Assembly (NCBI RefSeq): GCF_026339955.1
Contig: NZ_JAPEPW010000001.1
Span: 1 to 64,000 of the forward strand
Direction: 5' to 3'
Length of the DNA stretch: 64,000 nucleotides
From: Streptomyces sp. NBC_01549
GTDB taxonomy: Bacteria > Actinomycetota > Actinomycetes > Streptomycetales > Streptomycetaceae
Positions 1 to 10,400 of this stretch are shown here, one piece after another; position 1 is the first letter of the stretch; every line of letters begins with the position of its first letter. Below the pieces are notes generated by a model. That model saw only the letters and a program-made list of their open reading frames with translations. It ran no database searches and was not told the DNA's origin. The position numbers and the translations under genes are program-made.

Positions 1-1380
1 GCGAAGTGGTCCTTCAGCACGTTAATTACCCCCTGCGCCGGAGCCACGTTACGCAGCGGATCGGGCGGAGTGCCCGCCGCCTCTCCGGCGTGGCAGACCA
101 CGAGCACCAGTTGGTTCGCCCGAACCGAGGTCAAACCCGGCAAGTGCAGAAGCACGTCACGGGCCAGATCCGTTCCATTCATGAGGATGTCGCGGCCGCT
201 TTTCTGGTGAACGGCAACAACTCCTCGCCTGCCTGAGCCGTGCATAGAGATGAAATAACTGTTCACCGGGTCCCATGGCACCCGACCCGAAAATTCGAAC
301 CGCGCGCCACCCCCGGACTTGATCCACACGTCCCGCAGACCAGCTATCAAACGTTCATGGTTTTGATCGTTCCATATATCCTCCTCGCTGGCATAGCCGA
401 AGACCTCACCACTGTCGTCGGTGAGTGGCTCCATCACGTAGCTGCCGAGCCTCTGCGCTGCTCGTCGGATGCCCTGCTCCGTCTGATGCCCAGGCTTGTA
501 TCGTGCCCATGTGCCGGCCATAAGAGAGGTCCGAATCCTCTGGATGGGCGCGAGGAAGGTGCGGCCGTCACGGACTTTCTGAGAGAGCGAACCGGTGAAG
601 CCGTAGACCGTGCGCCCCGTGCGAGCAGCTATCTGATCAGCCAGGAAGTCGGTGGCAGTGTGATGTCCCGCCAGCACCACGGTATCCGCCGATGCCAGCA
701 GGGGATCCCCCGCCACCACGTCGCCGAATTCCTCCCTGGTCAGCCAGTAGTCGTGGCCGGAAGCACGCAACGAGACCCGCCCGAGGGCAACGTCGTGGTC
801 GGCGGCCACCAGGTAGACCCTGTCTCCTCGCCACAGCGCAGGGGAAAGGACATCTTTGCCGGGGTCATACCACAACACATCTCTGGCCACGGCCTTGGGC
901 CAATTCGGAACGAGTACTCTCCCAGCGTCCAACGGCGCCTTTTGAAGAGGGCTCCTGCTCCACCATCGCGCGGAGACGCCGCCGGTTCGAAGAACCGGCT
1001 CCTTCGAGTAAAGATCAGCTCGAATGAGCTTCAGTTTGTATGCGCGCAGCGTGTCGGAATTCGCGAGGGCCTCGAAATCACGAGACAGGATCGCCTGTTC
1101 GATCAAATCGATCAGACGGTCCCATGCACGTTCGACCACCCCGACGTCGCCCTCTTCCATCAGCAGAGCTGTCCGCGTCAAGCTGTTCTTGAGGGTGGCC
1201 ATACCCCACGGGGGCCGACCGGCGGCGAGGTTCTGCGTCAATCGGTCCGCATGCGCCGTGGCCATACCCCGGACATCTCGCGGCCGGGAGGGGGGGAACG
1301 GGTCCCGCGAAGACGACGGTACCGGCCCCATCGAAGTCTCGGTCCGGCCGCCCCCCAGAAAGGTCGGCCTTCCTCCACCC

Positions 1381-1662
1381 GGAGTCACCGCACGCCGCGG
1401 AGCCACCACCGGAGTCACCGCACGCCGCGGAGCCACCACCGGAGTCACCGCACGCCGCGGAGCCACCACCGGAGTCACCGCACGCCGCGGAGCCACCACC
1501 GGAGTCACCGCACGCCGCGGAGCCACCACCGGAGTCGGAGTCACCGCACGCCGCGAAGCCACCACCGGAGTCGGAGTCACCGCACGCCGCGAAGCCACCA
1601 CCGGAGTCGGAGTCACCGCACGCCGCGGAGCCACCACCGGAGTCACCGCACGCCGCGGAGCC
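1381..1662 (-). repeat. 30/36-bp tandem repeat coding for a Pro/Val decapeptide linker
   Basis: Five 30-bp units (1381-1530), three 36-bp units (1531-1638) and a partial unit. On the minus strand each unit reads a variant of RRAVTPVVAP; the 36-bp form adds a TP dipeptide. All units are multiples of 3, so copy number can change without shifting the frame. It lies between two globular parts of the toxin and looks like an extended linker. Units are contiguous, with no spacers, so this is not a CRISPR. Confidence 0.95.
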
Positions 1663-4210
1663 GGGGCAGCGCCGGCCCTGGGGACGTTCGCTGCCTGCCG
1701 CCCGGGCTGGGCAAAGGATTGCGGGGTGTCCCGCGAGGGAGGCGGCCCCGGGTACGGGATGCGTACGAACATCCCGGGCGCCTGCCGGCTGCGGTCACCC
1801 ACGTACGGGCCAAGGCGCGCTACCCTGCCGGCGCCGGTGAGCAGCCGGACCTCGCCGGTACTCGCAAAGACATGACGGCGGGTCACCGCGGCGACCGTGC
1901 GCGCCAGGTCCTGACCCCCCGCACCCATGTGCGATCCCGCCAGCACGGCAACCTCGTCGGGTAGCCTCCCGACCAGCAGGGGGTCTTTAGCCAGCAGACC
2001 AGCGAAATGATGATACGTCAGATACAGCCGGTCGCCCGGGACGGCCGGGTTGCGCAGCACCACACGACCGTGCTCGACCTCGGCCAGCACCACATACGGG
2101 TCATGGCTCTCACGACTCCACGGCGCAGCAACAAACTCGTCGGAGCTCGGCGTCAGGGGATCCCCACGTCTGGGGGTGAGCACGGTGGAGAGGTCGAAGC
2201 CAGTGATGGAGCTAGACGTCCAGTTACGCCCCTGGGCCAGCCCGCCCGGCCGACCCGGCGGCCCAGGGATCTCCGACTGCCGTCCCAGCAGCCCGGAACG
2301 CGCCAGGTAGTACCAGCTCAACGCGGCAAAAGAAGCCAACGCCGCCTCGGACACACCGGAGCGGCGCGCGTCCTCGACCAGCCGCAACAGCCTCTCGTAC
2401 TCGACCTCACCCGGACGCGTGCGGGGGTCGAGGTGAAGCACCCAGCCCGTCACCTGCTCAAGGCCCACCTGGACACCCGCATCGGCGCTCTTCCTCAGCA
2501 GTCCGTCCAGGATGCCCCGCGCCTGATCGCGCTGCTCGGTCCCGAACGCGCCGGTGAGGTCGATGGGTGCCCGCGCCCCAGCGGCCGTGCCCGGTGAGAC
2601 GCCGACGGGCCCGACACCCCGCCCCGGAACGGCGGCAGACAGCCCAGACGGCCCGGCCGAGGGCGCCCGCACAACCGGCGCCACCGCGCCGCCCACCACC
2701 GGTGCGGCATAGGAGGAACGAGAAACAGAACCGCGAAGTCGGTCCGGACCACCGGTACCGCCAGGAAAGGCCGGGCGTTCCGTGGCGCCAGGTGTCGCCG
2801 AACGCCGAAGCCCGCCCACAGCGGCGGCCGTCCCGACCAGACCAGAACGCCGGCCGACCACGTCACGCCCCGGGCCCGGGCCCGACAGACCAGACCTCGA
2901 AGACTCTGCCCGCCCCACGACGGCACCAGCACCAGCAGACGAATCCCGCACACCCAATGAAGAACGACGCCCACTCCCCCCGACACCTCCAGCACCACTC
3001 CGCCCGTCACCGCCACCCCCCGACGACCCGAACGGCCCGGACGGCCCGGACAGCGAAGAAAAGAAACCCCCCGCACGCCTGCCCGACCCCCCACGCAGAC
3101 GCAACGGACCGGCACCATCAACCTCTCGGGCCGAATCGCCCCCGGAACCAACCGCAGAACCGGAAGACCCTGCCGCCGAGTGCCCCGACTGGGAGAGCAG
3201 CCGGTCCATGACACGGCGCAGGGACCCGCCACCGGTCCAGCCACTGCTGCCACCCCTCAGACGCATCGTCTCTCCGGGTGACCTGCCCGCAGAGGAAGAG
3301 GCGGCCGAAGCAGGACGGCCCCCGCCCAGGGCCGAAGCGGGACCGGTGGTGGGAGCGGGGGGACGGGAGGCTGCCGGCGTCACAGACGCGGCAGCACCCT
3401 CCCGCCCGGGAACACCACCCGTCACCGACGGCCCGTCCGAGCCACGCCCGGCAGCGAGGACACCGGAGGCACCGGAGGCACTGGAGGCACCGGAGGAAAC
3501 CGGGGCACCGGCAGCCGACGGCTGTGGCCGGTCCCCCGCGGTCCCGCCCGCCCCGGCCGCCACGGTGGACACCCCGCCGGCACTCTTCGGATCAGCGCCG
3601 GAAACACCCCCGACGCCGGCCCCCGCGGCACGGACCCCGCCCGCACCCGCGCCGTCGGTCCCAGCATCCGCACCAGAGGACCCCACACCAGCAGCACCGG
3701 CGCCCGAAACACCGGCAGAGGTACCGGCACCGGCAGGGGTGCTGCCGGCACCAGGCGCGGTACCAGGAGCGACAGCGGGGACAGGAGCGGGAGCGGCAGG
3801 CTCCGTCCCGGGATGATCGCTGCGCAGCACCGTGTGGAAACCGGGCAGTCCACCGGGCACGGCCGCGCTACCCGCCGCGACCGGCCCGGTCGCGGACGTC
3901 CCGGCTCGCGGCAGTTCCGATTCAGCCCGAACCTGCCCGGACGCCGTGACATCCCCGGCCCCGGCCCCAGCCCCAGCCCCGGCCCCGGCCCCGGCCCCGG
4001 CTCCCGCAGCGGCGACCGGACCCGTCCCGCCCGCCGCCACCGGCCCCACCTGCGCCTGCGCCTGCGGCGGCCCGGCCAGGCCTGCCAGGCCGGAGGAGAC
4101 ATCGGCATTCACGGATACACCGGACGACGCGAACCGTGACGTGCCAGCCGACCCCGCCGCTCCCGCTCCAGCCGACCCCGCTCCCGTCGACCCCGTTCCC
4201 GTCGACCCCG

Positions 4211-4360
4211 GTGCCGCCGCCCCCGTTCCAGCCAAGCCCGTTCCAGCCGCCCCCGTTCCCGCCAGGCCCGTTGCAGCCGACCCCGGTGCCGCCGCCCCCG
4301 TTCCAGCCAAGCCCGTTCCAGCCGCCCCCGTTCCCGCCAGGCCCGTTGCAGCCGACCCCG
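4211..4360 (-). repeat. 75-bp tandem duplication in Gly/Thr/Ala-rich toxin linker
   Basis: Two adjacent near-identical 75-bp units (4211-4285, 4286-4360) lie in a longer stretch of short imperfect repeats built from CCGTTCC/CCGACCCC words. On the minus strand this codes for GTGLAGTGAA-like linker. The unit length is a multiple of 3. The matching linker of the intact toxin (near 11820-11940) is much shorter. Confidence 0.85.
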
Positions 4361-4669
4361 GTGCCGCCGCCCCCGGTGCCGCCGACCCCGTTCCAGCCGA
4401 CCCCGCGCCGGCCGGGCCCGCTCCCGCCGACCCCGCCGTTCCCGTTCCAGCAGCCGACCCCGTTCCCGCCGACCCCGTTCCAGCCTGGCCCGATCCCGTT
4501 CCAGCCTGGCCCGTTCCCGTCGACCCCGTCGTTCCCGTTCCGGTCGACCCCGCCCCCGTTCCCGGGACCGTCAACCCGGCTCCCGGCGCCTCCGGGTTCT
4601 CCTTCGTGTCGCCGGTCTTGAAGTCCTGGTCCGTAAACCCGCCACCGCCCTCACCATGAAGGATGTCGA

Positions 4670-4678
4670 TGTGGGGAA
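4670..4678. repeat. 9-bp direct repeat TGTGGGGAA, left target-site duplication
   Basis: TGTGGGGAA directly precedes the first MITE copy. The same nine bases directly follow the third copy at 14326-14334. The uninterrupted paralogue has this sequence once (near 12040), so the two copies look like a target-site duplication around the whole 4679-14325 segment. Confidence 0.8.
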
Positions 4679-4824
4679 GGGTGCGTTTCTTCTGGAGGGA
4701 CCTCGTCGGTGACCAGTACGGACGTGGTCGTTCCGGGAAGAACGACACGATCTACCGTGACGCGGTTTCCGGAGGGCCAACGCGTTGACCAGGTGTTTCT
4801 CGTCCCTCAAGAAGAAACGCACCC
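4679..4824. mobile_element. 146-bp MITE-like element, copy A
   Basis: Begins GGGTGCGTTTCTTCT and ends AGAAGAAACGCACCC. The terminal inverted repeats run 23 bp with one mismatch. An internal hairpin pairs GTCGTTC with GAACGAC. It has no transposase, but its minus strand is stop-free in one frame for about 48 codons (starting RVRFFLRDEKH). Left neighbour: toxin 3' part. Right neighbour: an unrelated gene fragment. It appears identical to copy C; copy B differs by one base. Confidence 0.9.
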
Positions 4825-5438
4825 TGGTCGGCTCGTGTGGCACCTTGGTCGTCTGCTCTGTGATCGCGAGCGGGAGCGCGTGTCCGCGGATGACGATGAC
4901 CATCTGGTGTTCGGCTTGGCCGCGATGGAGATCGGTCCGGGTCTCCACCTGGTAGCCGCGGCTTTCCGCCTCGGTAAGGAGCGCGTGCATGATCCGCAGG
5001 GCACGGTCGGCCCGCTCCCGCGACACGTGCAGAGGGATGACCTCGGGCGTCCCGCGGGTGTCGACTACGGTCTTGGACCTGCCGAGGGCCTTGCACGTGG
5101 CACGGACGAGCTGATGGGGACGGCCCAGCACGTCGGGGACGTCGATGGTCGGTACCGGCGGCGGTTGCGCAGCTCTCTCGGCTTCCTCGTCGACCAACGT
5201 GAAGACGCAGTCGCCACGCTGCCGTCCGGTCCAGCGCAGCTTGAGCTCGCCTGGCACGTGATCGTGATGGAGCGCGTCGTAGAAGGCCGCCCGCCACCGC
5301 CCCCGGGTCTGCGGGCCCGGATCAGGGACGGTGAGCTTCCAGATAGTCGCGGACTGCAGTCGAGCGATCAGCTCGGCTCCGTCGGTAGGAGCGCGCTCGG
5401 CCTGTTCGGCATCACCGGCCAAGCGCTCCTTCTCGGCT
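4825..5438 (-). pseudogene. Internal fragment of an unknown actinobacterial protein, cut at both ends by MITE sequence
   Basis: About 204 codons with good Streptomyces codon bias, read from the MITE remnant at 5439 (AEKERLAGDAEQ) to the MITE A border (KVPHEPT). Visible segments include WKLTVPDPGP, VIPLHVSRERADRALRIMHAL and HALPLAITEQT. I recall similar sequence in uncharacterised actinobacterial proteins but cannot give a function. There is no proper start, and both ends are MITE borders, so it is a captured piece. Read onward, it enters the MITE frame and then out-of-frame toxin sequence to a stop near 4571. Confidence 0.6.
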
Positions 5439-5450
5439 GGGTGCGTTTCT
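5439..5450. mobile_element. 12-bp MITE end remnant GGGTGCGTTTCT
   Basis: The first 12 bases of the MITE terminal repeat occur once extra, directly before copy B. It looks like the scar of an earlier copy, or a recombination join, at the border with the unknown gene fragment. Confidence 0.7.
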
Positions 5451-5596
5451 GGGTGCGTTTCTTCTGGAGGGACCTCGTCGGTGACCAGTACGGACGTGGT
5501 CGTTCCGGGAAGAACGACACGATCTACCGTGACGCGGTTTCCGGAGGACCAACGCGTTGACCAGGTGTTTCTCGTCCCTCAAGAAGAAACGCACCC
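5451..5596. mobile_element. 146-bp MITE-like element, copy B, inside transposase 3' end
   Basis: Same ends and length as copies A and C, with one substitution near 5548 (GGAGGACC against GGAGGGCC). It interrupts the IS1380-type transposase directly after LLLHDEPE. Its open minus-strand frame joins the transposase frame and adds about 60 foreign residues up to a stop near 5412. No matching 9-bp repeats flank it. Confidence 0.9.
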
Positions 5597-6890
5597 GTTC
5601 GGGTTCGTCGTGCAGGAGGAGAAGCCGGGTCCATGCGTCGAGGTCGGCGGCGATCGTGGCGGCCGGCAGCCAGGCGGCGTTCATCTGCCAGGACTTCGAG
5701 GGCAGCAGCCCGAGGCCGACCCGCTTGATCGCTTTGACGCGGTCCTCGACCTCGGCGTGATCACGGTAGAGGGCGTCGACGAACCACACCTGCCCGGAGC
5801 CGGGCACCCCGGAAAGCCCCTGGTGGGCGGGGATGTTCGTGGCGACGATCTGGTAGCGGCAGCCGGTGCGCTTCTCGAACGCGGTCAGCTTCTTCGTATC
5901 CCGCCGCGAGGGCTTGACCCGGCGCGCGATCAGCCGCATCCCGGCCGGCCAGCCGGTCAGGTCACGGACCCCGGTCAGCTCGGCGACCTGGTAGGACACC
6001 CATTCCCCATCGGGTCCCTTGATCTCGTGGAGTTGGCCGTCCTGCCGCAGTGCGGCCGTCCACACGTTCTCGGGCAGCAGCGCGATGGCCCGCTCGTCCG
6101 TGGCGTTGATGGCCCAGCCGGTCACCCAGCGCACCCGGCGCCGGCTGGTGGTCAGACTCTGGAGATGGTCCAGGACCTCGTGGCTGAAGGCCGCGCCGTC
6201 GATCCGCACCAGCAGCTTCGACCACAGCGGGAGCGGGAGCTGCCGAAACGCCGAGGCCAGGACGCTCTTGTGGTCGGCGACATCGTTCGGTGGCGCGTTG
6301 CCGGGCCGCAGCAGCATGGCGACGCACTCACGGGTGTTGGCCACCCACGCCCCCAGCGGCATGTGACCGAAGGTCCCCTTGAAGGTGCCCGCCGCGCCTT
6401 CCTTGCGGCTGGTGCAGGTCACGATGGTCGCATCCAGGTCCAGGACGTACCAGCCGGTCAGCTCCCGGCCGCACACCGAGATCCAGGGGAAACCGCCGGG
6501 CCGCAGGGCGAGCAGCGTCCACACCACGCGGCGTATCGCGGCACGGGCGCGTTCCACCCTGGCCGCGACCGGGGCGTCGATCGCGGCCAGGGCGCGGCGC
6601 AGGGTGCTGTCCGAAACCGGGCGCGGGAACACCGCACGCCAGTGGTACGGGAGTTGCTCGGCCTCCAGGACGTTCGTCGCGCCGAGCACGATCGCACAGG
6701 CCAGCTGGACCAGCGCCATGCCCCGGTCCCGCCAGCCCGGCCCGGTGCCCTTCGGCAACGCCGCACTCAGCGCGGCGGCCAGGCCGACGCGGTCGGCGAC
6801 CTTCCGCAGCAGCACCACGCCCGCGTGGCCGATCAGGTTCTTGCCGTCGGCCCGCACGGCAAGCCGGTGATCCCATTCGGTACTCTTCAC
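5597..6890 (-). pseudogene. IS1380-family DDE transposase, C-terminus replaced by MITE
   Basis: About 431 codons from a GTG start at 6890 (VKSTEWDHRL, the usual IS1380 opening); an in-frame TTG at 6932 is possible but less likely. DDE-type segments are visible: LDLDATIVTC, LVRIDGAAFS and an acidic RDHAEVEDRVKAIK segment followed by GLLPSKSWQMNAAWL. The family normally ends some tens of residues later; here MITE B cuts it off. An inverted repeat at 6896-6905/6951-6960 marks its upstream end. Probably inactive because both the C-terminus and the distal IS end are missing. Confidence 0.85.
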
Positions 6891-6895
6891 CCGTT

Positions 6896-6960
6896 GGGTG
6901 CCTCTTCTCTGCGACGGTTTTGATCTCGACAATCCAGATCATCGCAGGTGAGAGGCACCC
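6896..6960. repeat. Inverted repeat GGGTGCCTCT / AGAGGCACCC at IS1380 upstream end
   Basis: A perfect 10-bp inverted repeat (6896-6905 and 6951-6960) flanks the start region of the transposase. The outer arm is the likely IS terminus. The matching distal IS end was not found because the MITE replaces it. Confidence 0.5.
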
Positions 6961-6981
6961 TTCTGCTGTCGGGGCGTCAGC

Positions 6982-7408
6982 TCAAGGGTTCAGCTGAATA
7001 CATGAGGCCAACTCGTCAAGGCGCCGATCGTGCTGGTGTGGGACCGGCTCAACACAGCTGAGCAGCTGTTCACGCTGCGTGGGATCGTTGAGCCGCATGC
7101 GTTCGAGGGCCCAGGCGCCCTCCAGCAGGAACTGGTAGTCCGCCCGGTCCTCCACCGCCGCGGTGAAGACGTGACGCAGGAACCGCACCAACCCCATGAG
7201 GGTGTCCTCGCGCCAGTGGTCGCTGGGTGGTTCGGCTCCGGGCCACCGCATCCCGATCCCCGCAGCCAGCTCTGCCAGCCGGCTGCGGTCGGCGACGGCC
7301 GGAACTCGACCAGACGAGCGCTGTCACCGCCCATGCGTTCTGCCGCTGGAGCAGTCCGATCATCGCGAGGAGATCCTCCCGCGACGCAGACTCCAACCCC
7401 GACGACAT
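6982..7408 (-). pseudogene. Small frameshifted gene directly after the ART toxin; immunity-gene candidate
   Basis: Reading from ATG 7408 gives MSSGLESASREDLLAMIG and QRQNAWAVTA, then the frame fails near 7320. Another frame continues with SSGRVPAVADRSRLAEL, MRWPGAEPPSDHWRED and FLLEGAWALERMRL to a stop at 6982. Joined, this is about 142 residues, soluble and helical. The toxin stop is 78 bp upstream on the same strand, which is where immunity genes of polymorphic toxins usually lie. I do not recognise the family. The apparent frameshift means either the gene is dead or there is a sequence error. The immunity role is inferred from position only. Confidence 0.45.
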
Positions 7409-7485
7409 GACCACAGATCCTGCCGCACCTACCCACAACCTGTCACATCGTCAGGCAACGAGCCCGCCCGCAACCTTCTGAATGT

Positions 7486-10400
7486 TTACAATAAAACCCT
7501 GCCGAAAATGTTCCACCGCCAGTCACCGTCGAACTCGACGTGGAGAACCTGCCACAGCGTGTCGCGCGGAAGGAGAAGTTCTGATTCTTTGTCCGAGATG
7601 TAAAGAGCAGTCGTACCCTTGGGGAGAAATAAATGCAGACGGAATCTCCCGTGAAAGCTTGTGATTGGATCGAGGGTGGTGGACATGAATCCGGCTTCCC
7701 GAAGCACTCGCCCCGGCAGTTTCGGAATTTCTTCGGGCGTGAACCCCCCATGGACATTTCGTGTTACCACAATGGGTTCGCGAGTGTACGCTGGCTCCAA
7801 TCCGGTTTTTCCTGGTCGGGAGAATGCACGGTCAAGCGCGGCGATATTTTCATCCGTGCTTTCCAAGACCCTCCTCAGGTACTCTTCGCCGGACATCTGT
7901 TCTTTCCGCACGGCGAATTGCTCTGCCGGCGGAGCGGATTCATTTTCCTCGGAAACATAGACATCGTATATTTTTTTCGGACTGATTTCCGTGTAATGAG
8001 TTTCATTCAGCCACTTCTCGAGCAGCCCTCGGAGTGATTGGTTGATGTCGCCGTATCCGGGCTTGAAAGGAAGCCTGAACCTTTGCCCCCCGTAATTGAT
8101 GTACGAGCTAATGGCCTCGCGCGCCTGCATATCCAAGTGTGCAACGCTCGGGGTGTGCAGCTTCCCCCAGTTATGGGCGTCCTGTCGCCGAGTGAAAATC
8201 CGCACCGGAGGGCGAGATGAGACACCATCCTGATCCACAAGCTTGTTCCAGTCAATGAAGTCGTCACGCCGACGGTCTCGGCCACTGAGGGCGGACGCGC
8301 CTTCTGGAACTATACGAGGATACTCCCGTACGGCCCCGCCGTCGGGGGGTTGCGCATCGGTCACGGCAGCCTCGGTGCCCTCCGCAAGATTCTCTCCGCC
8401 TTGCATTCTCGGACCGCGCGCAGGTACTGCAAGGAACCGCTCGCGCCGCAATAGGAGCCAATCGCGGAACTCGCCCAACGTCGAATTAGGGTGCTCCGCT
8501 ACGTGGAGGTGTGCGCGGTCAGTCAATCGAAAAAGTGCGGCCTTTCGGCTTTCAGGGGAAGTCAGGGCGAATGAATTGTCGCCCTCTTGGTCTTTTAGTA
8601 GAATGTCTATTAGGGCTGTCGAAAACCGATGCTGGATTCCTTGTTCAGCCCTTCGCATACGGTCTATGGCGAGCGTGCCTCTACGCAGTCGGCCATAGTC
8701 GGGCCAGCCCTCTACATCACTGCCGAAGACATCCCGCATCCAGCGCTCGATCAGCCCCAACTCTTCGTGTTTCGGCTTCGTGATCGGCAAACCACCCCCA
8801 GCACGGACTGTGGGCCGGCCAACGACAGCATTCGGCTGGTCGGTACGGTAGTGCTTGTCGACCAAGCGAAGTTCGCTGAGCGAACCGCGCGCGGCCGAAA
8901 GCTCAGCGTCGCCCGCTACGCGCACACCTGTACCTGATGCCACGCGCGGACGCGAGATTGGCTGCGCGTATACACGTCCCATGCTCGGGCTGACGCCGAC
9001 GGAACCAGTAGCACCGCCAGCGGAAACGGGAAAACTACTGTTGAACGTCCGGTCCGGCCCGCGCCCTCCTCCTGGTATACCGGTTCCCCCTCTGACGAAA
9101 CCGTCCCTACTAGGCGAAGGCGCCCGCCGCAGACCGGTCGGCATGCTGGTATTCCCATGGTTCGGTACCGCACTGCCTCTACTCGGCAGAGGCCGGGTGG
9201 CTGGCGTGCTGCCTGGAGGCACAACGCCCCACGCAGCGACCGGGTGGCCGGCCGCCGACGAGGGACGTCGTGAACCTACCGCTCTCGCCAGGGAGTCTGC
9301 AGCCCTAAGAATGAGTGAAGATCGGCGACCAGTCTCGCCGCTGCCCGTGGCCACGCCACCGGACGACGCAGCCGGATAGCCCGTAGCCCCCGTCAGGGAG
9401 GCGGAGCTTTGGCCCCTCAGTGAGACCCGACGACCGGTAGGAGTGATTCCCTGGTAGCTATCGGCCTCGGTGGGCCCCGTACCCAGCCTCCCCGGTGAGG
9501 GACTCGGCACCCGCCTCCCCGACCACGAACGGCTACCGTCACCCAGACGCCCACCTTTGTCGGAATTGACACGCCCGGGTCCCGCAGCCCCGGATGCCTC
9601 CGAGATTGGTGTCGGAGCTGACATAGCTCCAGAGTTCACACCATGCGCAGCCAGCAAATCCGACGCGCGTACGGACCCCCTCCGGCTGGGTTCCGGCGGG
9701 ACCGGCCCGCGCGCCCTCGGCGCAAGCGAGGGCATACGAAAGAACCGCGCCGATATCCCGCCCACGCCCGGCCGACCTTCAGACCCTGTCACCGGTGTCA
9801 CACCACCCGGGTCCGGAGCCGGGTTGGCCGACCGCCGCCCCCCGGAGACTGGGTGGCCACTTCCCCCCGCCAAAGAGCCCACGCCCTCACCAGGCACACC
9901 ACGGTCATCACCGAAACCCCGATAGTCCTCAGGAAAGGCGGGACGCCGCTGCGGCACCGGGGTGCCGGTGTCCCGGCCACCGGAAGGCCCGGCCGCCGGA
10001 CGGCCCGTACCGGAGATACGCGCCTGGAACCGGTCCGCGACACCACGCAGCGACGGACGGTCACCGCTGCCACCCGTCAGACGCATCGGCTCTCCGGGTG
10101 ACCTGCCCGCAGAGGAAGAGGCGGCCGAAGCGGGGCGGGCCCCGCCCAGGGCCGAAGCGGGACGGCCCCCGCCCAGGGCCGAAGCGGGACGGGTGGCGGG
10201 AGCGGGGGGCTGGGAGGCTGCCGGCGTCAGGGAAGCGCTGGTGCCGCGATCGCGGGAGAAGAAGAAGGATCCGCCGCCGCTCGCGGACGTGCTCGCCTCG
10301 CGTCCGCCAGTGCCGACGGGCCGTGGACGTTCCGGCCCGGCGGTGCTGAGCCGCCGCTCCCCCGGCGACGGCGCCGTAGGAGCCTGCGGGGGACCGGCAG

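Larger units (their letters stand above)
1..4678 (-). pseudogene. 3' part of disrupted giant type VII toxin (module 1), lonely-Cys-like C-terminus
   Basis: One minus-strand frame stays open from the MITE border at 4678 to the window edge, about 1,559 codons, so the true end lies outside. About 4678-3250 matches the Gly/Ala/Ser/Thr-rich linker of the intact toxin at 12045-10070. Further on the sequence diverges: a globular part (about 2560-1700, containing LSWYYLARSGLLG and VVVLAEVEHG), a Pro/Val repeat array, then helical and Rossmann-like parts. A module of the type DPLLxxxxDxVxVLAGxHxxxxxxLAxxxA is present twice (about 2000-1800 and 720-590). The last part visible reads FSGRVPWDP, then LVLVVCHAG with a single Cys, which I recognise as the 'lonely Cys' domain of giant Streptomyces proteins. 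The 5' part is at 14326-15455. It has no start of its own and is probably not made. Family call is from memory; the split is seen directly. Confidence 0.75.

Noticed and set aside
1381..1662. Possible CRISPR array
   Set aside because: Units are contiguous, with no spacers, and code for an in-frame linker.
240..1964. Long plus-strand frame rich in HRTPRSHHRS repeats
   Set aside because: It is the antisense reading of the toxin 3' part; the minus-strand frame has sensible globular sequence and codon bias.
4571..5422. 283-codon minus-strand frame as one gene
   Set aside because: A chimera of a gene fragment, the MITE frame and out-of-frame toxin sequence.
4825..5438. 9-bp target repeats around the unknown gene fragment (TGGTCGGCT / TTCTCGGCT)
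   Set aside because: Only 7 of 9 bases agree, and the arrangement does not fit a simple insertion.
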